From: Mucilaginibacter sp. KACC 22773
GTDB taxonomy: Bacteria; Bacteroidota; Bacteroidia; Sphingobacteriales; Sphingobacteriaceae
Length of the DNA: 64,000 nt
Assembly: GCF_028736215.1 (NCBI RefSeq)
Contig: NZ_CP117883.1
Coordinates: 682,001-746,000, forward strand
Direction: 5' to 3'
The position numbers were made by a program, and so were the translations under genes. The notes below the pieces were generated by a model, which worked only from the letters and a program-made list of their open reading frames with translations, was not told the origin of the DNA and made no database searches. Below are positions 34,585 to 43,788 of the stretch, piece by piece. Position 1 is the first letter of the stretch. Each line of letters begins with the position of its first letter.

Positions 34585-37500
34585 ATCCTGAAAGAGCAAT
34601 AGAAAATTTTGACCGTCTTGAAAAAGATGGCGATGCGCAGAACCTTTTTGCACGGGCAAACGCTCGTTACATACTACTTGGGGTTAATGAACCACGTGAA
34701 AACTTTCCACGGACGTTAGAGACGAACCTGACTCTTGGTTCAGACAGCCTGGCATTTTATTATTTAAACATTGGCTGCACCCTTTATGAAAATATTTCTC
34801 AATCGGAAATTATTGGCAGGTGCCTGGAGAAGGGGGCGGAATTCCTTGAATATAACCACTCGCCTGAAGCGAACAGGTCTCAACTGAGTCCTTATTGCAT
34901 CTTAACCTGCGGATTGGCGTACTACGCATCAGGCCAATATTCAAAGGCTTTTATTATTCTCCAGGGCATTGAAGGATACAAAACCGATGTTTCGGTTATG
35001 GTCAGCGCCTTTTTAAGGAAACGGTTTGATGAGGTAGGCATCATTTTGAACCGCATCCTTATCAACTCCAGGGCGTACTCTGAATCTTTTGAGGAGGAAG
35101 ATCGCGAAAACTCCCTTGCAATAATTCTTTTCGCCAAGTCTATTGCAATGTTGATGGATTATCTTTTTTCCGGTCATATCGATAGCCTTGAAAAGGCAAT
35201 CGATATTCAAAAGGACTTATTGGAATTACTAAGCATCGAACGAGAGCCATCACTTTGGTGGGTGGTCAGATTGTTCCGGATCATTTCGACCGGGTTTGAA
35301 ACAAATTCCTTGTGGGCCACTATTCATGAGCAGATTACTGATGACCTTGAAAGCACAAAGGAAAGTTACATACATAATTTACTGTTTGCTAAAAACCCTG
35401 TTGTAGAACTTTTTAACGCACAGATAGCGGCATTGCCAAAGATCCTGTCTCCGCAGGGTGCAGTTGTCAGTTTACCCACGAGTTCCGGAAAAACACAGAT
35501 CGCAGCGATAGCTGCGCTGGAGACCCTTTCCCAGGATGCCAATGCAAAGGTGCTTTATCTTGCACCGTACAGGTCTTTGGCCTATGAGGTGGAAGTGTCG
35601 CTCAAAACCCTTTTCGGGCCGTTGAATTTTTCGGTCTCGCAATTATATGGCACCGGACAATTCAGCAAGGTTGACCAATTGGTATTGGACGAGGCCAGTA
35701 TTCTTATCGCTACGCCCGAAAAGGCCAAGGTCATATTAAGAGGGAATGAGCATATTTTTGATGCGGTGAAATTAGTCATTATCGATGAAGGTCATTTGTT
35801 AGGTAAACAACGACGGAACGTTATTAATGAATTTTTCATCGAGGAAATCAGATTGTTACTATCTCGTAACGGCGGCAAGTTAGTTTTGCTATCAGCTGTA
35901 CTACCTAATGCCGATACCATAGCGAAGTGGCTTTGTGGCGATGAAAAAGCTTGTGCCGAGGGAAAAGAGCGGCTGGCAAGGCAACGCCTCGGTTTGATGA
36001 TCTTTCGTAATCATAGTGTTAACTTGGAATGGTTTGGCGAAGAAAAAAGTTTTAACCCAGGGTTTATCCGGCCTATTCCTTCAACGCGGAAAGGAGGTTT
36101 AACACAGCCAAATGACAAAGCATTGGCCGTGGCCCTGACGGCCCTCAAGCTGAGTGACAATAAACAGTCCGTACTCCTTTTTACAGCGCGGGCAATCAGT
36201 GTGTACACTTATGCCAAAGCTTTATTAAAAGGGATAAAACTAACCGATGATGAAGAACTTTTCGACTGGCAGGATTGCCCGGAATGGCAGGAGTTGAAAC
36301 TTGTTTGTCAAGAATATGAATCACCCGAAAACAGTCAGATCATGGAATATGCGAAACATGGAATTTTGTGCCATAAAGGGGATTTAAACAAGGAATTACG
36401 GTTGGTGTTGGAAAGGCTGATGCGGAATGCCAAACCCAGAATTATTGTGGCGACTACAACGTTGGGGCAAGGGGTAAATCTTGGCGTCAGCACGGTTATT
36501 ATGGCTGACATCGAATATTATGATGCTGTTCGTAAAAAACAAACAAAGCTTACCAATAGCGAAGTTTGGAACGTCCTTGGGAGGGCTGGCAGGGCGTTCC
36601 AAGATGTTGAAGGAAAAATATTATTTGCGGTAGAAACTTTGGATGACCGCAAGCAAGCTGAGATTTATATAAAAAATGAACCCCATAACGCCCAAAGTGG
36701 TGTACTCAGCCAAATTAAAAGGGTCAAGGACCTTGCTAAAGCTGCCGATGTCGATTTTGACACGTTGTTGGGCCTGATCGCGGAAAACAAATTTAATGTT
36801 TTCAGAAAGAGAAAACTGGTTGCCACACAGGTGCGGCTTGACCATGAATTCTTAGAAATAATGGATTGGCTGGATGACACATTACTTTCCCTTGATATCC
36901 GCCTGGGAGGTGATGAGGACGACTTCGATGATCACCTGCGAAATACGCTGGCTTACATCCAGGCTGAAGATGTCGAAGGAATAAGCCAGGATAATGTCTT
37001 TGATTTTTTAAAGGCGCGTTTAAAATCACTTAAGGAAGTTGTGGTGCCAGAAGAAGGGCGCAGATTGGGGCTTGTTTCCTCAGGGCTGCCGCTTGCAGCA
37101 GCTATTAAACTGGATGAGGTGTTTGAAGACGCGCTGAAACTGTGCGATCTTTATCTGTCATCCGAAATGGAAATTGATGATAAGCTTGAATTGCTGAAGG
37201 CATTAGAGCATATCGTTGTCGGCTTTCCATCCTCTCCTTTTGAACCACTTCGAAAGTCAAATGGAACGCCCAAATTTACAGAAGCAGAATACGACGTGAT
37301 CCGGTCTGTATGGATTGGCGGAAAATCACTCTCGCTTTTGAAAGTGATTGATGATGCGGTCAAAGCGTGCAACAATTATTATGCTTATACTATTACCTGG
37401 GTAATGGGAGCCTTTGCCAATAAATGCAAGAGCAGGGATGATGACGAGCATGCCAGCTTATTCGAGGAGCTGGCTATTTCCGCTGAAATGGGACTGCCTG

Positions 37501-37952
37501 ATCTGGTAACCTCAAAAATTTACTTAAGCGGCCTGCGTTCGCGGACGGCAGCCATGGAGATTAAAGACACAGAAGTACTGTCGAATATTTCCGATGAGAT
37601 CAAAGTCAATGAGTTGCGTGAATTTTTGCTGGAAAATATAGAAGAACTTATTGATGAAACTAAAAAGCCCTTGACCCATGCATGGCTTATTAATTTCGCG
37701 AATGAAGCGCAAAATTATAAGCCACGCAGAAGGGAGAAAATTAAAAACCTCAAACTGCGTAAGGAATTTGAAACCGATGTGTTATTGGTCAGATCAGTTG
37801 ACGACCAAACCTTATACCTGGTTTCCCCTGATTATAGTGAGCGGGTTTCACTACTGACTACAAAAGATAGTACGTTGTGGTCGGTAGCAAATAGGTTTGA
37901 CGGTTATTATTACCGAAGAAAAGACCTATGGGTGTATAGACACAAACGATGA
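34581..37952 (+). CDS. hamB: Hachiman helicase subunit HamB
   Basis: A 1123-residue superfamily 2 helicase. After a ~285-residue helical N-terminal region come Walker A SLPTSSGKT (~297-305), APYRSLAYEV, DEGH box LVIIDEGHLLG (~402), LLSAVLPNA, IIVATTTLGQGVNLG and motif VI VLGRAGRAF (~664-670). The C-terminal 430 residues are unassigned. Length and partner match HamB. Both helicase lobes look complete with no frameshift, so the system is likely functional. Confidence 0.87.
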   Translation: MNPERAIENFDRLEKDGDAQNLFARANARYILLGVNEPRENFPRTLETNLTLGSDSLAFYYLNIGCTLYENISQSEIIGRCLEKGAEFLEYNHSPEANRSQLSPYCILTCGLAYYASGQYSKAFIILQGIEGYKTDVSVMVSAFLRKRFDEVGIILNRILINSRAYSESFEEEDRENSLAIILFAKSIAMLMDYLFSGHIDSLEKAIDIQKDLLELLSIEREPSLWWVVRLFRIISTGFETNSLWATIHEQITDDLESTKESYIHNLLFAKNPVVELFNAQIAALPKILSPQGAVVSLPTSSGKTQIAAIAALETLSQDANAKVLYLAPYRSLAYEVEVSLKTLFGPLNFSVSQLYGTGQFSKVDQLVLDEASILIATPEKAKVILRGNEHIFDAVKLVIIDEGHLLGKQRRNVINEFFIEEIRLLLSRNGGKLVLLSAVLPNADTIAKWLCGDEKACAEGKERLARQRLGLMIFRNHSVNLEWFGEEKSFNPGFIRPIPSTRKGGLTQPNDKALAVALTALKLSDNKQSVLLFTARAISVYTYAKALLKGIKLTDDEELFDWQDCPEWQELKLVCQEYESPENSQIMEYAKHGILCHKGDLNKELRLVLERLMRNAKPRIIVATTTLGQGVNLGVSTVIMADIEYYDAVRKKQTKLTNSEVWNVLGRAGRAFQDVEGKILFAVETLDDRKQAEIYIKNEPHNAQSGVLSQIKRVKDLAKAADVDFDTLLGLIAENKFNVFRKRKLVATQVRLDHEFLEIMDWLDDTLLSLDIRLGGDEDDFDDHLRNTLAYIQAEDVEGISQDNVFDFLKARLKSLKEVVVPEEGRRLGLVSSGLPLAAAIKLDEVFEDALKLCDLYLSSEMEIDDKLELLKALEHIVVGFPSSPFEPLRKSNGTPKFTEAEYDVIRSVWIGGKSLSLLKVIDDAVKACNNYYAYTITWVMGAFANKCKSRDDDEHASLFEELAISAEMGLPDLVTSKIYLSGLRSRTAAMEIKDTEVLSNISDEIKVNELREFLLENIEELIDETKKPLTHAWLINFANEAQNYKPRRREKIKNLKLRKEFETDVLLVRSVDDQTLYLVSPDYSERVSLLTTKDSTLWSVANRFDGYYYRRKDLWVYRHKR

Positions 37953-38189
37953 TCGTGTATTCTGCAACGCCACGAGCTTCAATTCGTTATCCTATTAACG
38001 CCATTGATTTACTTATAAGGCGCATAGCTGGTTGATGTATCAAAATCGACAATAGATAACTATTTACTATCATTCGTTGGTTTGACCGAACAGGATAATA
38101 TGCCAATCTTTAACCTTCAGGGTCGCTTGACAAACTCAAGTCTAAAAAGAACAGGGCTGGTAAAACCCCATCCAAATATCAGTTATCTA

Positions 38190-38558
38190 AAATTTCAAAC
38201 CGTCATTTTACGCTTGTTAACCTGCTTTTTGCTGGAGCGTCCTCCTTTTGCTGCTCACCTTGCTTTTTGCCGGTGGTTTGTTTTTGTTCCGGTTTTAGCA
38301 ATTCTTCTCGTTTGATCTTTTTCATTTGGTGATCCAAAACATCGACGGTTTTAAATTGAGGATTTGCTGATATGAAATATTTCTGTTCCTTGCCATCCCT
38401 TTCTACTGTGACTTGCTGGGAGTTTCCTTTTTTTAAGGAGCGAAAAAAGATTTTCCTTGGTTTTTGGATCGGCCATTTCCTTAATACCTTTTCCTTCAAG
38501 GGTCTGCTCCAGGTCATAGCCATAATTTTCGGTGAACTTTTTGATTTCCTTGTGCCCA
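38190..38558 (-). pseudogene. Decayed 3' fragment of a DUF3945-like gene
   Basis: Read leftward, this stretch encodes the tail of the DUF3945-like protein found intact at 49726-50979: KGNSQQVTVERDGKEQKYFI here against KGNTQQITVERNGEEKKYFI there, continuing through FKTVDVLDH and KIKREELLKPEQK. A one-base insertion in a T-run near 38447 breaks the frame. The upstream part (EIKKFTENYGYDLEQTLEG) is readable only in the other frame, and nothing homologous is seen beyond about 38560. It is a relic of a second copy, probably left by recombination between elements. The gap around it (37953-38667) holds no other gene. Confidence 0.8.
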
Positions 38559-38667
38559 GGATAATCTCTGTCGCTAATATTTCATTAACACAGCTGGCGA
38601 AGAATAGCTATACCAACTGGATTATAATGTTAATACTTTGTTGAATGTCGTCTTACTATGCTCCGAC

Positions 38668-39441
38668 TCATTCAAATAATTGTTGGCCTTCGGTGTAGTA
38701 CGTTTTTCGCGAAGCGATCTCTGCTACGAGAATAGCTTCGCCATTTGGTGTCAGCTTTTGTTTAGGCAGGTGGACCTTTAGAAAATCCCGTTCCTTCTCA
38801 GTAATGGTATCCGGGAAGTTTTTGAGGATATGTGCCTCAGCATCCATTAACACTTGTTTGATCGCATAGGTCAGGATATTAATTTTCTCTTCAGGGATTT
38901 TGTTGGCTATGGAAAACGGCGAGATTTTCGCGGCGTAAAGAATCTCGTCAACATAAGCATTACCGATACCCTGAACTACCTTTCCATCGGTCAGTACCGT
39001 TTTGATCGGGCGGCCAATTTTCTTCAGCGCTGTTTCCAAATAGTTTGCAGGTAGCTCCATGGCGTCAGGTACCTTTGATATCTCCGGGTCGAGCATCAGC
39101 ATCACTGATTTCTGCCAATCCGTAATGGCAAGGCCCGTTCCATCCGAAAACAGCAATTCGGCGATGGTAAACTTGTTTTCGTTTTTGCTCTCATACCAAT
39201 GCATCGACCCGTAAAGCATCAGATGAAGGCCCAAGACGTGCCTATTGCCGAAAGCAAAATACAATTGCTTGCCAACCCGGTTGATCGCCGTCAGTTGCAA
39301 TCCTTCAAGGGCTGCCTTAAAAGCAGCCTCGGGTTCTTTGAGTTTTCGGGGAACCAGGATGCCGATAGTGGTTAGCGTCTTGCCAACAAGCCGCTTGGCA
39401 AGGTTGCTGCTGAATATATTTAGGTCGGGTATTTCAGGCAT
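38668..39441 (-). CDS. Fpg/Nei-family DNA glycosylase without zinc-finger cysteines
   Basis: A 257-residue base-excision repair enzyme. It begins MPEIPDL, giving the catalytic Pro2 and Glu3 of Fpg/Nei proteins. The helix-two-turn-helix is VVQGIGNAYVDEILYAAKISP (~148-168). The C-terminal finger keeps its general shape (TPNGEAILVAEIASRKTYYTEGQQ) but the four zinc cysteines are absent, so it would be a zincless finger as in some eukaryotic or viral relatives. It sits in a repair-rich segment with DUF72, SRAP, DinB and DnaE genes. Confidence 0.85.
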   Translation of the reverse strand: MPEIPDLNIFSSNLAKRLVGKTLTTIGILVPRKLKEPEAAFKAALEGLQLTAINRVGKQLYFAFGNRHVLGLHLMLYGSMHWYESKNENKFTIAELLFSDGTGLAITDWQKSVMLMLDPEISKVPDAMELPANYLETALKKIGRPIKTVLTDGKVVQGIGNAYVDEILYAAKISPFSIANKIPEEKINILTYAIKQVLMDAEAHILKNFPDTITEKERDFLKVHLPKQKLTPNGEAILVAEIASRKTYYTEGQQLFE

Positions 39442-39455
39442 ATCTTTTTTGGTAG

Positions 39456-39704
39456 TTATTGGTAATGACTTTCTATTCTTAAACCGATTTCGGCGATAAT
39501 ATCCTCAGTCAGGATCACACCGGATGCCTGCATCCAGTCCCAGTCATCATTATGCGCAATAGATGCCACCCAAAGACCGTCGAACAGAATGTCATATTGA
39601 TTATCTTTCATCACGGCTTCACAATAGATCAATTGGTTACCATAGGCTAAGCCGAACCCGATCACTGGGTGTTCCATGTCATCCATCGTTACAAAATAAA
39701 ACAT
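39456..39704 (-). CDS. Small hypothetical protein
   Basis: An 82-residue acidic protein with no recognised domain (starts MFYFVTMDDMEHPVIGFG, ends EIGLRIESHYQ). It lies 14 bases upstream of the glycosylase gene on the same strand, so both are probably expressed together. Good start, full-length frame and spacing support it as real. Confidence 0.55.
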   Translation of the reverse strand: MFYFVTMDDMEHPVIGFGLAYGNQLIYCEAVMKDNQYDILFDGLWVASIAHNDDWDWMQASGVILTEDIIAEIGLRIESHYQ

Positions 39705-39755
39705 TTAAAATAAGAAGTTGTGCTAAAGAACTGCCTTAATCTTTAATTTTACGAA

Positions 39756-40658
39756 ATGGAATTTGGACACGTTCAAGACGCAATTGCCGATATTGATTTT
39801 TCATTGCCCCCGGATACAGCAAGAACAAAGCGCACACTTAAAGCAGCCAGCCCTAATGACGAACTACAGGTATTTATAGGTGCCTCGAAGTGGGGTGAGA
39901 AAAGCTGGATCGGCAAAATCTATCCTAAAAAAACGCCCGACAATGCCCTTCTTCCCTTCTATAGTCAGAACTTTAATACCGTTGAATTTGGTCCCACTTT
40001 CTATAATATCTACACCGCAGATGAACTTACACGGTGGGTGCAGCAGGTAAATGATTCGCCGGCTTTTAAGTTTTGTCCGAAGTTTCCGCAGAACATCACT
40101 CATATACGCAGGCTATCCAATGCGGAAGAACAAACGGCTAAGTTTTATCAAAGCCTGGCAGGCTTCGGGAACCACCTGGGACCCTTGCTGCTGCAGTTGG
40201 GGGAGAATTTCTCGCCGAAAAGCTTACCAAACCTCAAAGCTTACCTGGAGGCATTACCGCCGTCTATTAAAGTCAGTGTAGAAGTACGTCATAAAGATTG
40301 GTTTAGCATCGAGTCAAGCCGTAACGATTTGTTTCAATTGCTCCATAACCTGAACATAGGCACGGTCATATCGGACACATCCGGAAGAAGGGATGTTGTA
40401 CATATGGAACTGACCACCAACGAAGCCTTCATACGTTTTGTCGGCAACGATCTGGCGCCAAGCGATTACACCAGAATGGATGAGTGGGTGGAAAGACTAA
40501 AAGTCTGGAAATCCATGGGTCTGAAAGCGGTGTGGTTCTTTATGCATCAGAACAACGAAAGATTTGTGCCTGAAGCGTGCGATTATCTGATCAAACAACT
40601 GAACGATAAGTTAGGAACAACTATTGCCAGGCCCAGGTTTCTGACGGAAAATTTATAA
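39756..40658 (+). CDS. DUF72 family protein (YecE-like)
   Basis: A 300-residue TIM-barrel-like protein with the DUF72 signature GASKWGEKSWIGKIYP (~40-55), FNTVEFGPTFYN (~73-84), FKFCPKFPQNITH (~108-120) and SVEVRHKDWF (~178-187). Its biochemical function is not established. It is divergent from the small protein and glycosylase genes, with a 51-base gap that must hold both promoters. DUF72 genes often occur near DNA repair genes in Bacteroidetes elements. Confidence 0.88.
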   Translation: MEFGHVQDAIADIDFSLPPDTARTKRTLKAASPNDELQVFIGASKWGEKSWIGKIYPKKTPDNALLPFYSQNFNTVEFGPTFYNIYTADELTRWVQQVNDSPAFKFCPKFPQNITHIRRLSNAEEQTAKFYQSLAGFGNHLGPLLLQLGENFSPKSLPNLKAYLEALPPSIKVSVEVRHKDWFSIESSRNDLFQLLHNLNIGTVISDTSGRRDVVHMELTTNEAFIRFVGNDLAPSDYTRMDEWVERLKVWKSMGLKAVWFFMHQNNERFVPEACDYLIKQLNDKLGTTIARPRFLTENL

Positions 40659-40704
40659 CGGGCGGATATAGCGCTAGTCTATCTCTCCTAAAATACTTGA
40701 GCTG

Positions 40705-40767
40705 ATGAACAAAACCCGTGCGCAAAAGGGTTTACCACCGCTAACCGAAGAAGAAGCTTTAAAATAG
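40705..40767 (+). CDS. Possible 20-codon peptide or coding remnant
   Basis: In the 204-base gap before the Septu-like pair, an ATG opens 20 codons (MNKTRAQKGLPPLTEEEALK). The preceding in-frame bases also look coding-like. It could be the tail of a lost gene rather than a real peptide; nothing else supports it. Confidence 0.2.
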   Translation: MNKTRAQKGLPPLTEEEALK

Positions 40768-40862
40768 TCAGCCCTTTAAATAAACAGAGATTCACTACGG
40801 ATTCATAGTTTTATAAATCGGTTTTTTGCTGTTATCTTGGCGCTGGTAATGTACCTCAAACC

Positions 40863-42800
40863 ATGAATCACGATTTTAAAATTATTGCTATCCGACCGGG
40901 GCTGAAATGCAATCAGAAATTCCTTAAAACACTGATCGGCGGTAAAATCTACCAGCTCTGTAAGGATTTTGAACTCGGTGACGGGCAGATCACTTTTACA
41001 CCAACTTATCCCCAGGAACTTTTTAATGCCGGCGGCCTGGCCGTCCATGTATCAGCCATTGCCGGCAGGAACGGCTCAGGCAAGAGTACCTTATTCGACC
41101 TGCTGTTTGCCGGGCTGTACAATCTTTCCGTTTCAGAAAATATTCTCAAACAACCGGAAGACGAGATACCTGAACCGCCTGAAGGGGTCATATTCGACCT
41201 ATGGTATAAACTGGACCAGCATATTTTCCTGGTGCAGTTCAAGGGCCAGGAGATAACCGCCCGCCGTTATTCGCCGGTCGCTGACGGGGCGTTGATCTTT
41301 ATATTGGAAGCGGAGCCGATCGCGCTAAAAGACATCACCCTCTTTTATTCCATCATTATCAATTATTCGCTGTATGCATTGAATACCAAAGACCAGGGCG
41401 AGTGGCTGGGGGCCTTATTTCACAAGAACGATAATTACCAGACACCGGTAGTGATCAACCCGTTCCGCGACCGGGGCATCATTGATATCAATATTGAGGA
41501 TGACCTAGTGCAGTCACGGCTTTTATATAGTCTGCTCAGGCGCTCTAAAAAAGACCCTGAACATCGGCTGCGCACGCTTGCACCTAATAAAACGGCCCGG
41601 CACCTGGAGCTTCAGCTGAATGAATCCAAGTTTCAGAAGTCTGGCGAGGGATGGAGCCAGCCGGTGGACCCGGGTTTTGAAGATGTGCAGTTCTTGGATG
41701 AGGTATACGAGTTTTTGCTTGATGACCGATATTTTGTGCCGGAGGAGAAACCTTGGAACCAGGTTGCCCAACGGTATATTATGGGTAAACTGCGGAACAT
41801 CACCCGTACTTACGCCCGCTATTATAAATATAGCCAGGCCTTTATCGATGATACGGCACTAAACTCGCCGCTCACCGTTAGCGCTAATGAAAGAAGGCGA
41901 CTGATCCTGCGGGACTACCTGAATGATCTTCAAACAGATACCAGCCATATCACATTCAAATTACGGAGGGCAGTAAATTTCCTGACCTATAATTTCCTGC
42001 CAAAAGAAGGTGGTGCGCAGGAGATAAGTATAGAACAGCTGAGTATCGACATTATTAACTGGAGCAATCTCTATAAAAAAGACGTCATGGACCTGCTGCC
42101 TCCGTCATTTTTGAAAACCGACATTTATTTCGATAACGGTAGCTTCAACGAGCTTAGTTCCGGCGAAAAGCAAAAGATCTACAGCACTTATTCGGTTGTA
42201 TACCATCTACTCAACCTGGATTCTGTGGCTGATACGGTCGAATACAAATACAGGCATATCAACTGCCTGATGGATGAGATCGAACTTTACTACCATCCTG
42301 AATTGCAGCGAACCTATGTGAATGACATGTTGGAGATCATCGAGAAAACCGAACTGGAGAACATCAAGTGTATCAATTTTACATTTATTACCCATTCGCC
42401 GTTCATCCTTTCCGATATACCGCGTGCCAACATTCTTTACATGAAGACAAATGCCAATAATAAAGCGGAACCGCAGGAGGTTGATCTGCCGACCTTTGGG
42501 GCAAATATCTACGACCTGCTGAACGACAGCTTCTTTTTTGATAAGGGGTTCATCGGTGAGTTTGCCGCCCGGAAAATTGAGAATGTAATCAATATCCTTA
42601 ATGGCGCACCCGGTGAGCCGCCGATGGAGCCGGGGGCCATAAGGGAGCTGATCGCGAATGTGGGCGAACCCTTCCTACGGGAAAAGCTGGCCGATCTATA
42701 CGAGGAAAAAATGAACGATGATACCCTGCGCCGGAGGCGGCTGGCGGAACTGCAGCAGGAAATGGATCGTTTAAACAATAAGGGCAATGATCGGAATTAA
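40863..42800 (+). CDS. Septu-like AAA/ABC-type ATPase (PtuA-like)
   Basis: A 645-residue ATPase of the ABC/SMC-like fold: Walker A AIAGRNGSGKST (~66-77), signature LSSGEKQKIYS (~430-440) and Walker B INCLMDEIELYYHPE (~465-479), followed by the H-loop region FITHSPFIL (~508-516). The long middle part is inserted between the two half motifs, as in PtuA and other OLD-like defence ATPases. It overlaps the HNH gene by 14 bases. ATPase plus HNH nuclease is the core of Septu and is also used by some retrons, but no RT is adjacent here. Confidence 0.85.
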   Translation: MNHDFKIIAIRPGLKCNQKFLKTLIGGKIYQLCKDFELGDGQITFTPTYPQELFNAGGLAVHVSAIAGRNGSGKSTLFDLLFAGLYNLSVSENILKQPEDEIPEPPEGVIFDLWYKLDQHIFLVQFKGQEITARRYSPVADGALIFILEAEPIALKDITLFYSIIINYSLYALNTKDQGEWLGALFHKNDNYQTPVVINPFRDRGIIDINIEDDLVQSRLLYSLLRRSKKDPEHRLRTLAPNKTARHLELQLNESKFQKSGEGWSQPVDPGFEDVQFLDEVYEFLLDDRYFVPEEKPWNQVAQRYIMGKLRNITRTYARYYKYSQAFIDDTALNSPLTVSANERRRLILRDYLNDLQTDTSHITFKLRRAVNFLTYNFLPKEGGAQEISIEQLSIDIINWSNLYKKDVMDLLPPSFLKTDIYFDNGSFNELSSGEKQKIYSTYSVVYHLLNLDSVADTVEYKYRHINCLMDEIELYYHPELQRTYVNDMLEIIEKTELENIKCINFTFITHSPFILSDIPRANILYMKTNANNKAEPQEVDLPTFGANIYDLLNDSFFFDKGFIGEFAARKIENVINILNGAPGEPPMEPGAIRELIANVGEPFLREKLADLYEEKMNDDTLRRRRLAELQQEMDRLNNKGNDRN

Positions 42801-43752
42801 ACGGGACGATACCCTGGCCGGGCAGCATTACGACCAGATCAGCACTAAACTTTCCGCCGAGATCAGCCGCATCGTCAATGCCGGGGGCCTGCCTAAACAC
42901 GGGCGCAGGCGGCGACGCAAAATAGAGCCGGACCTGCTGACCTTTTTAAAAAAACTACAGCAGCCGGGTGAGCTGAAGAAATACATCATTACCCCGGCCG
43001 ATGAGTTGGAAGACCTGATCAAAGACTTTAAAAAAGATGTCGGCAGTTTCCGAAACAAAAGGAAGAGCACGCACCGGATCATTAAATACATCTTTTTGGA
43101 AAGAGGCTATACGCCTTTTGATAAACTTAAATTTATTAAAAGGCTGAACCTCGATACCTGCGTTTACTGTAACCGTAATTATATCTACGCGGTCGATAAA
43201 TCCGGGATCGTTAAACCGCAGATCGATCACTTCTATCCGCAGCATCTTTACCCGTTCCTGGGACTTAATTATTACAACTTGATCCCGGCCTGCCAGACCT
43301 GCAACGGTTTCGACTGCAAGAGCAAAAGCGATCCGCTGGACGCCAAAACAGCACTGATCAATCCTTACCAGATCGAGGATCAGCATTTTCAGTTTACCTA
43401 TGGCATTAACCCGGCGCATATCGGAAAAGCTTTAGCAAAAGGTGCTTATACGCTGAGTTTCGCCAGGCAGGAAAAAGAGCATTTATCGGTTTTTAAACTG
43501 GAAGAATTCTATTCCCTGCATACCGACCATGTTGCCGAACTGGTTTATAAAGACAAAACAAAATATCCACCGCACTATAAACGGTCCCTGGAGAAAAGGT
43601 ACAAAGGGTTGGGGCTGGCGGAAGACGAGATCGACCGTATGATCCTGGGTGCCTATGCAGGGAACGATGAACTCCACAAGCGCCCGCTGTCCAAACTTTA
43701 CCGGGATATCGGCTTGGAGCTTGGCCTGATCAAAAAGAAGCCGACACCATAA
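42787..43752 (+). CDS. HNH endonuclease (PtuB-like)
   Basis: A 321-residue protein with a central HNH fold: zinc-binding CVYCNRNY (~124-131), catalytic region PQIDHFYPQHLYP (~147-159), NYYNLIPACQTCNGFDCKS (~162-180) and a C-terminal helical part. The paired CxxC motifs hold the structural zinc of HNH enzymes. It is translationally coupled to the ATPase (14-base overlap). Together they match the two-gene Septu organisation, in which the nuclease acts on invading or host nucleic acid when the ATPase is triggered. Confidence 0.85.
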   Translation: MIGIKRDDTLAGQHYDQISTKLSAEISRIVNAGGLPKHGRRRRRKIEPDLLTFLKKLQQPGELKKYIITPADELEDLIKDFKKDVGSFRNKRKSTHRIIKYIFLERGYTPFDKLKFIKRLNLDTCVYCNRNYIYAVDKSGIVKPQIDHFYPQHLYPFLGLNYYNLIPACQTCNGFDCKSKSDPLDAKTALINPYQIEDQHFQFTYGINPAHIGKALAKGAYTLSFARQEKEHLSVFKLEEFYSLHTDHVAELVYKDKTKYPPHYKRSLEKRYKGLGLAEDEIDRMILGAYAGNDELHKRPLSKLYRDIGLELGLIKKKPTP

Positions 43753-43788
43753 TTGAGCGAATAGCTATTGTTATAAAGTGTTTTTAAA

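Noticed and set aside
38082-38315. 77-codon plus-strand frame across the DUF3945 relic
   Set aside because: It runs antisense to the recognisable relic and has no independent support.
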